Assembly (NCBI RefSeq): GCF_024139115.2
Contig: NC_085141.1
Coordinates: forward strand, 164,816,908-164,880,907
Direction of reading: 5' to 3'
Length of the DNA stretch: 64,000 nt
From: Armigeres subalbatus
Taxonomy: Eukaryota > Arthropoda > Insecta > Diptera > Culicidae
The notes under the pieces are model-generated. The model was not told where the DNA came from. It searched no databases and saw nothing but the letters and a program-made list of their open reading frames with translations. Below are positions 63,847-64,000 of this stretch, one piece after another. The translations under genes and the position numbers were made by a program. Within the stretch, counting starts at the first letter, position 1. Every line of letters begins with the position of its first letter.

Positions 63847-64000
63847 AGCAAGCTTTCTAATTGGTCTGTTGATTGCAATATTTAAATTAATTCATGAAAA
63901 AAATGTCACTTAGGTCCTTTTGAAAATATAAGCGAGATTTGTAAGCTCTTCCTTGATGGTAGGTGTTCACTGAATATTACAGACTAATACCCCAAACTCA

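Noticed and set aside
1..64000. Endogenous viral element fragments
   Set aside because: Mosquito genomes carry them, so I looked for capsid-, glycoprotein- or polymerase-like frames outside retrotransposons. None was recognisable by eye, but a similarity search could still find short ones.

Overview
The window looks like intergenic or intronic DNA from a mosquito, most likely the genus Aedes. The support is several tRNA-derived SINEs of the Feilai type, retrotransposon relics of the clades typical of culicids (Jockey/Juan, LOA/Lian, R1, RTE, R4/Dong), many short palindromic MITEs, and AT-rich low-complexity filler. No prokaryotic feature, rRNA, functional tRNA or CRISPR array is visible. The species cannot be decided from the sequence alone. 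Host coding content is almost nil. The best host-gene candidate is a tiny first exon at 42,371-42,392, with a promoter-like GC-rich stretch upstream and a splice donor. A 111-codon ORF at 61,532-61,867 (minus) is a weaker candidate.

Layout, left third. 1-0.5 kb is a degenerate GAATTCC-type repeat. 1.25-3.9 kb is a decayed Jockey/Juan-like element that has lost most of its endonuclease. 5,349-11,084 is an end-to-end LOA (Lian-like) non-LTR element. It keeps target-site duplications, a poly(A) tail and an internal promoter (initiator plus downstream element at exactly +28), but both ORFs are frameshifted. 14-19 kb holds RTE-clade relics and SINEs, one of them split by a MITE. 21.1-24.5 kb is a larger RTE copy (minus strand) whose endonuclease is interrupted by a tandem-dimer hAT-type MITE.

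Middle third. 26.7-27.6 kb is a ~150 bp satellite. 28.2-34.4 kb is a complex tandem repeat (a 'CCATAACTTC' unit, an AC microsatellite and a conserved tail). Its AC run was hit by an R1-clade element (29,893-33,621) with a 15 bp target duplication. That R1 copy has lost nearly all of ORF2 and itself carries a nested 1.25 kb poly(A)-tailed noncoding element whose head matches the RTE leader. 35,079-37,346 is a 2.3 kb nonautonomous hAT-like element, followed by another copy of the RTE-leader element with a SINE and a strong palindrome.

Right third. 42 kb is the candidate host promoter and first exon. 45.4-48.5 kb (minus) is an R4/Dong-like element with a restriction-like-endonuclease region, flanked on both sides by TTA-rich repeats, and with a foldback element where its catalytic RT core should be. 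49-64 kb is mostly AT-rich sequence studded with MITEs and foldbacks, several with clear target duplications, and two more Feilai-like SINEs.

The elements do not form a pathway. They record repeated nested insertions, and the junctions give their relative ages. Coordinates of decayed repeats are approximate unless a target duplication is described.
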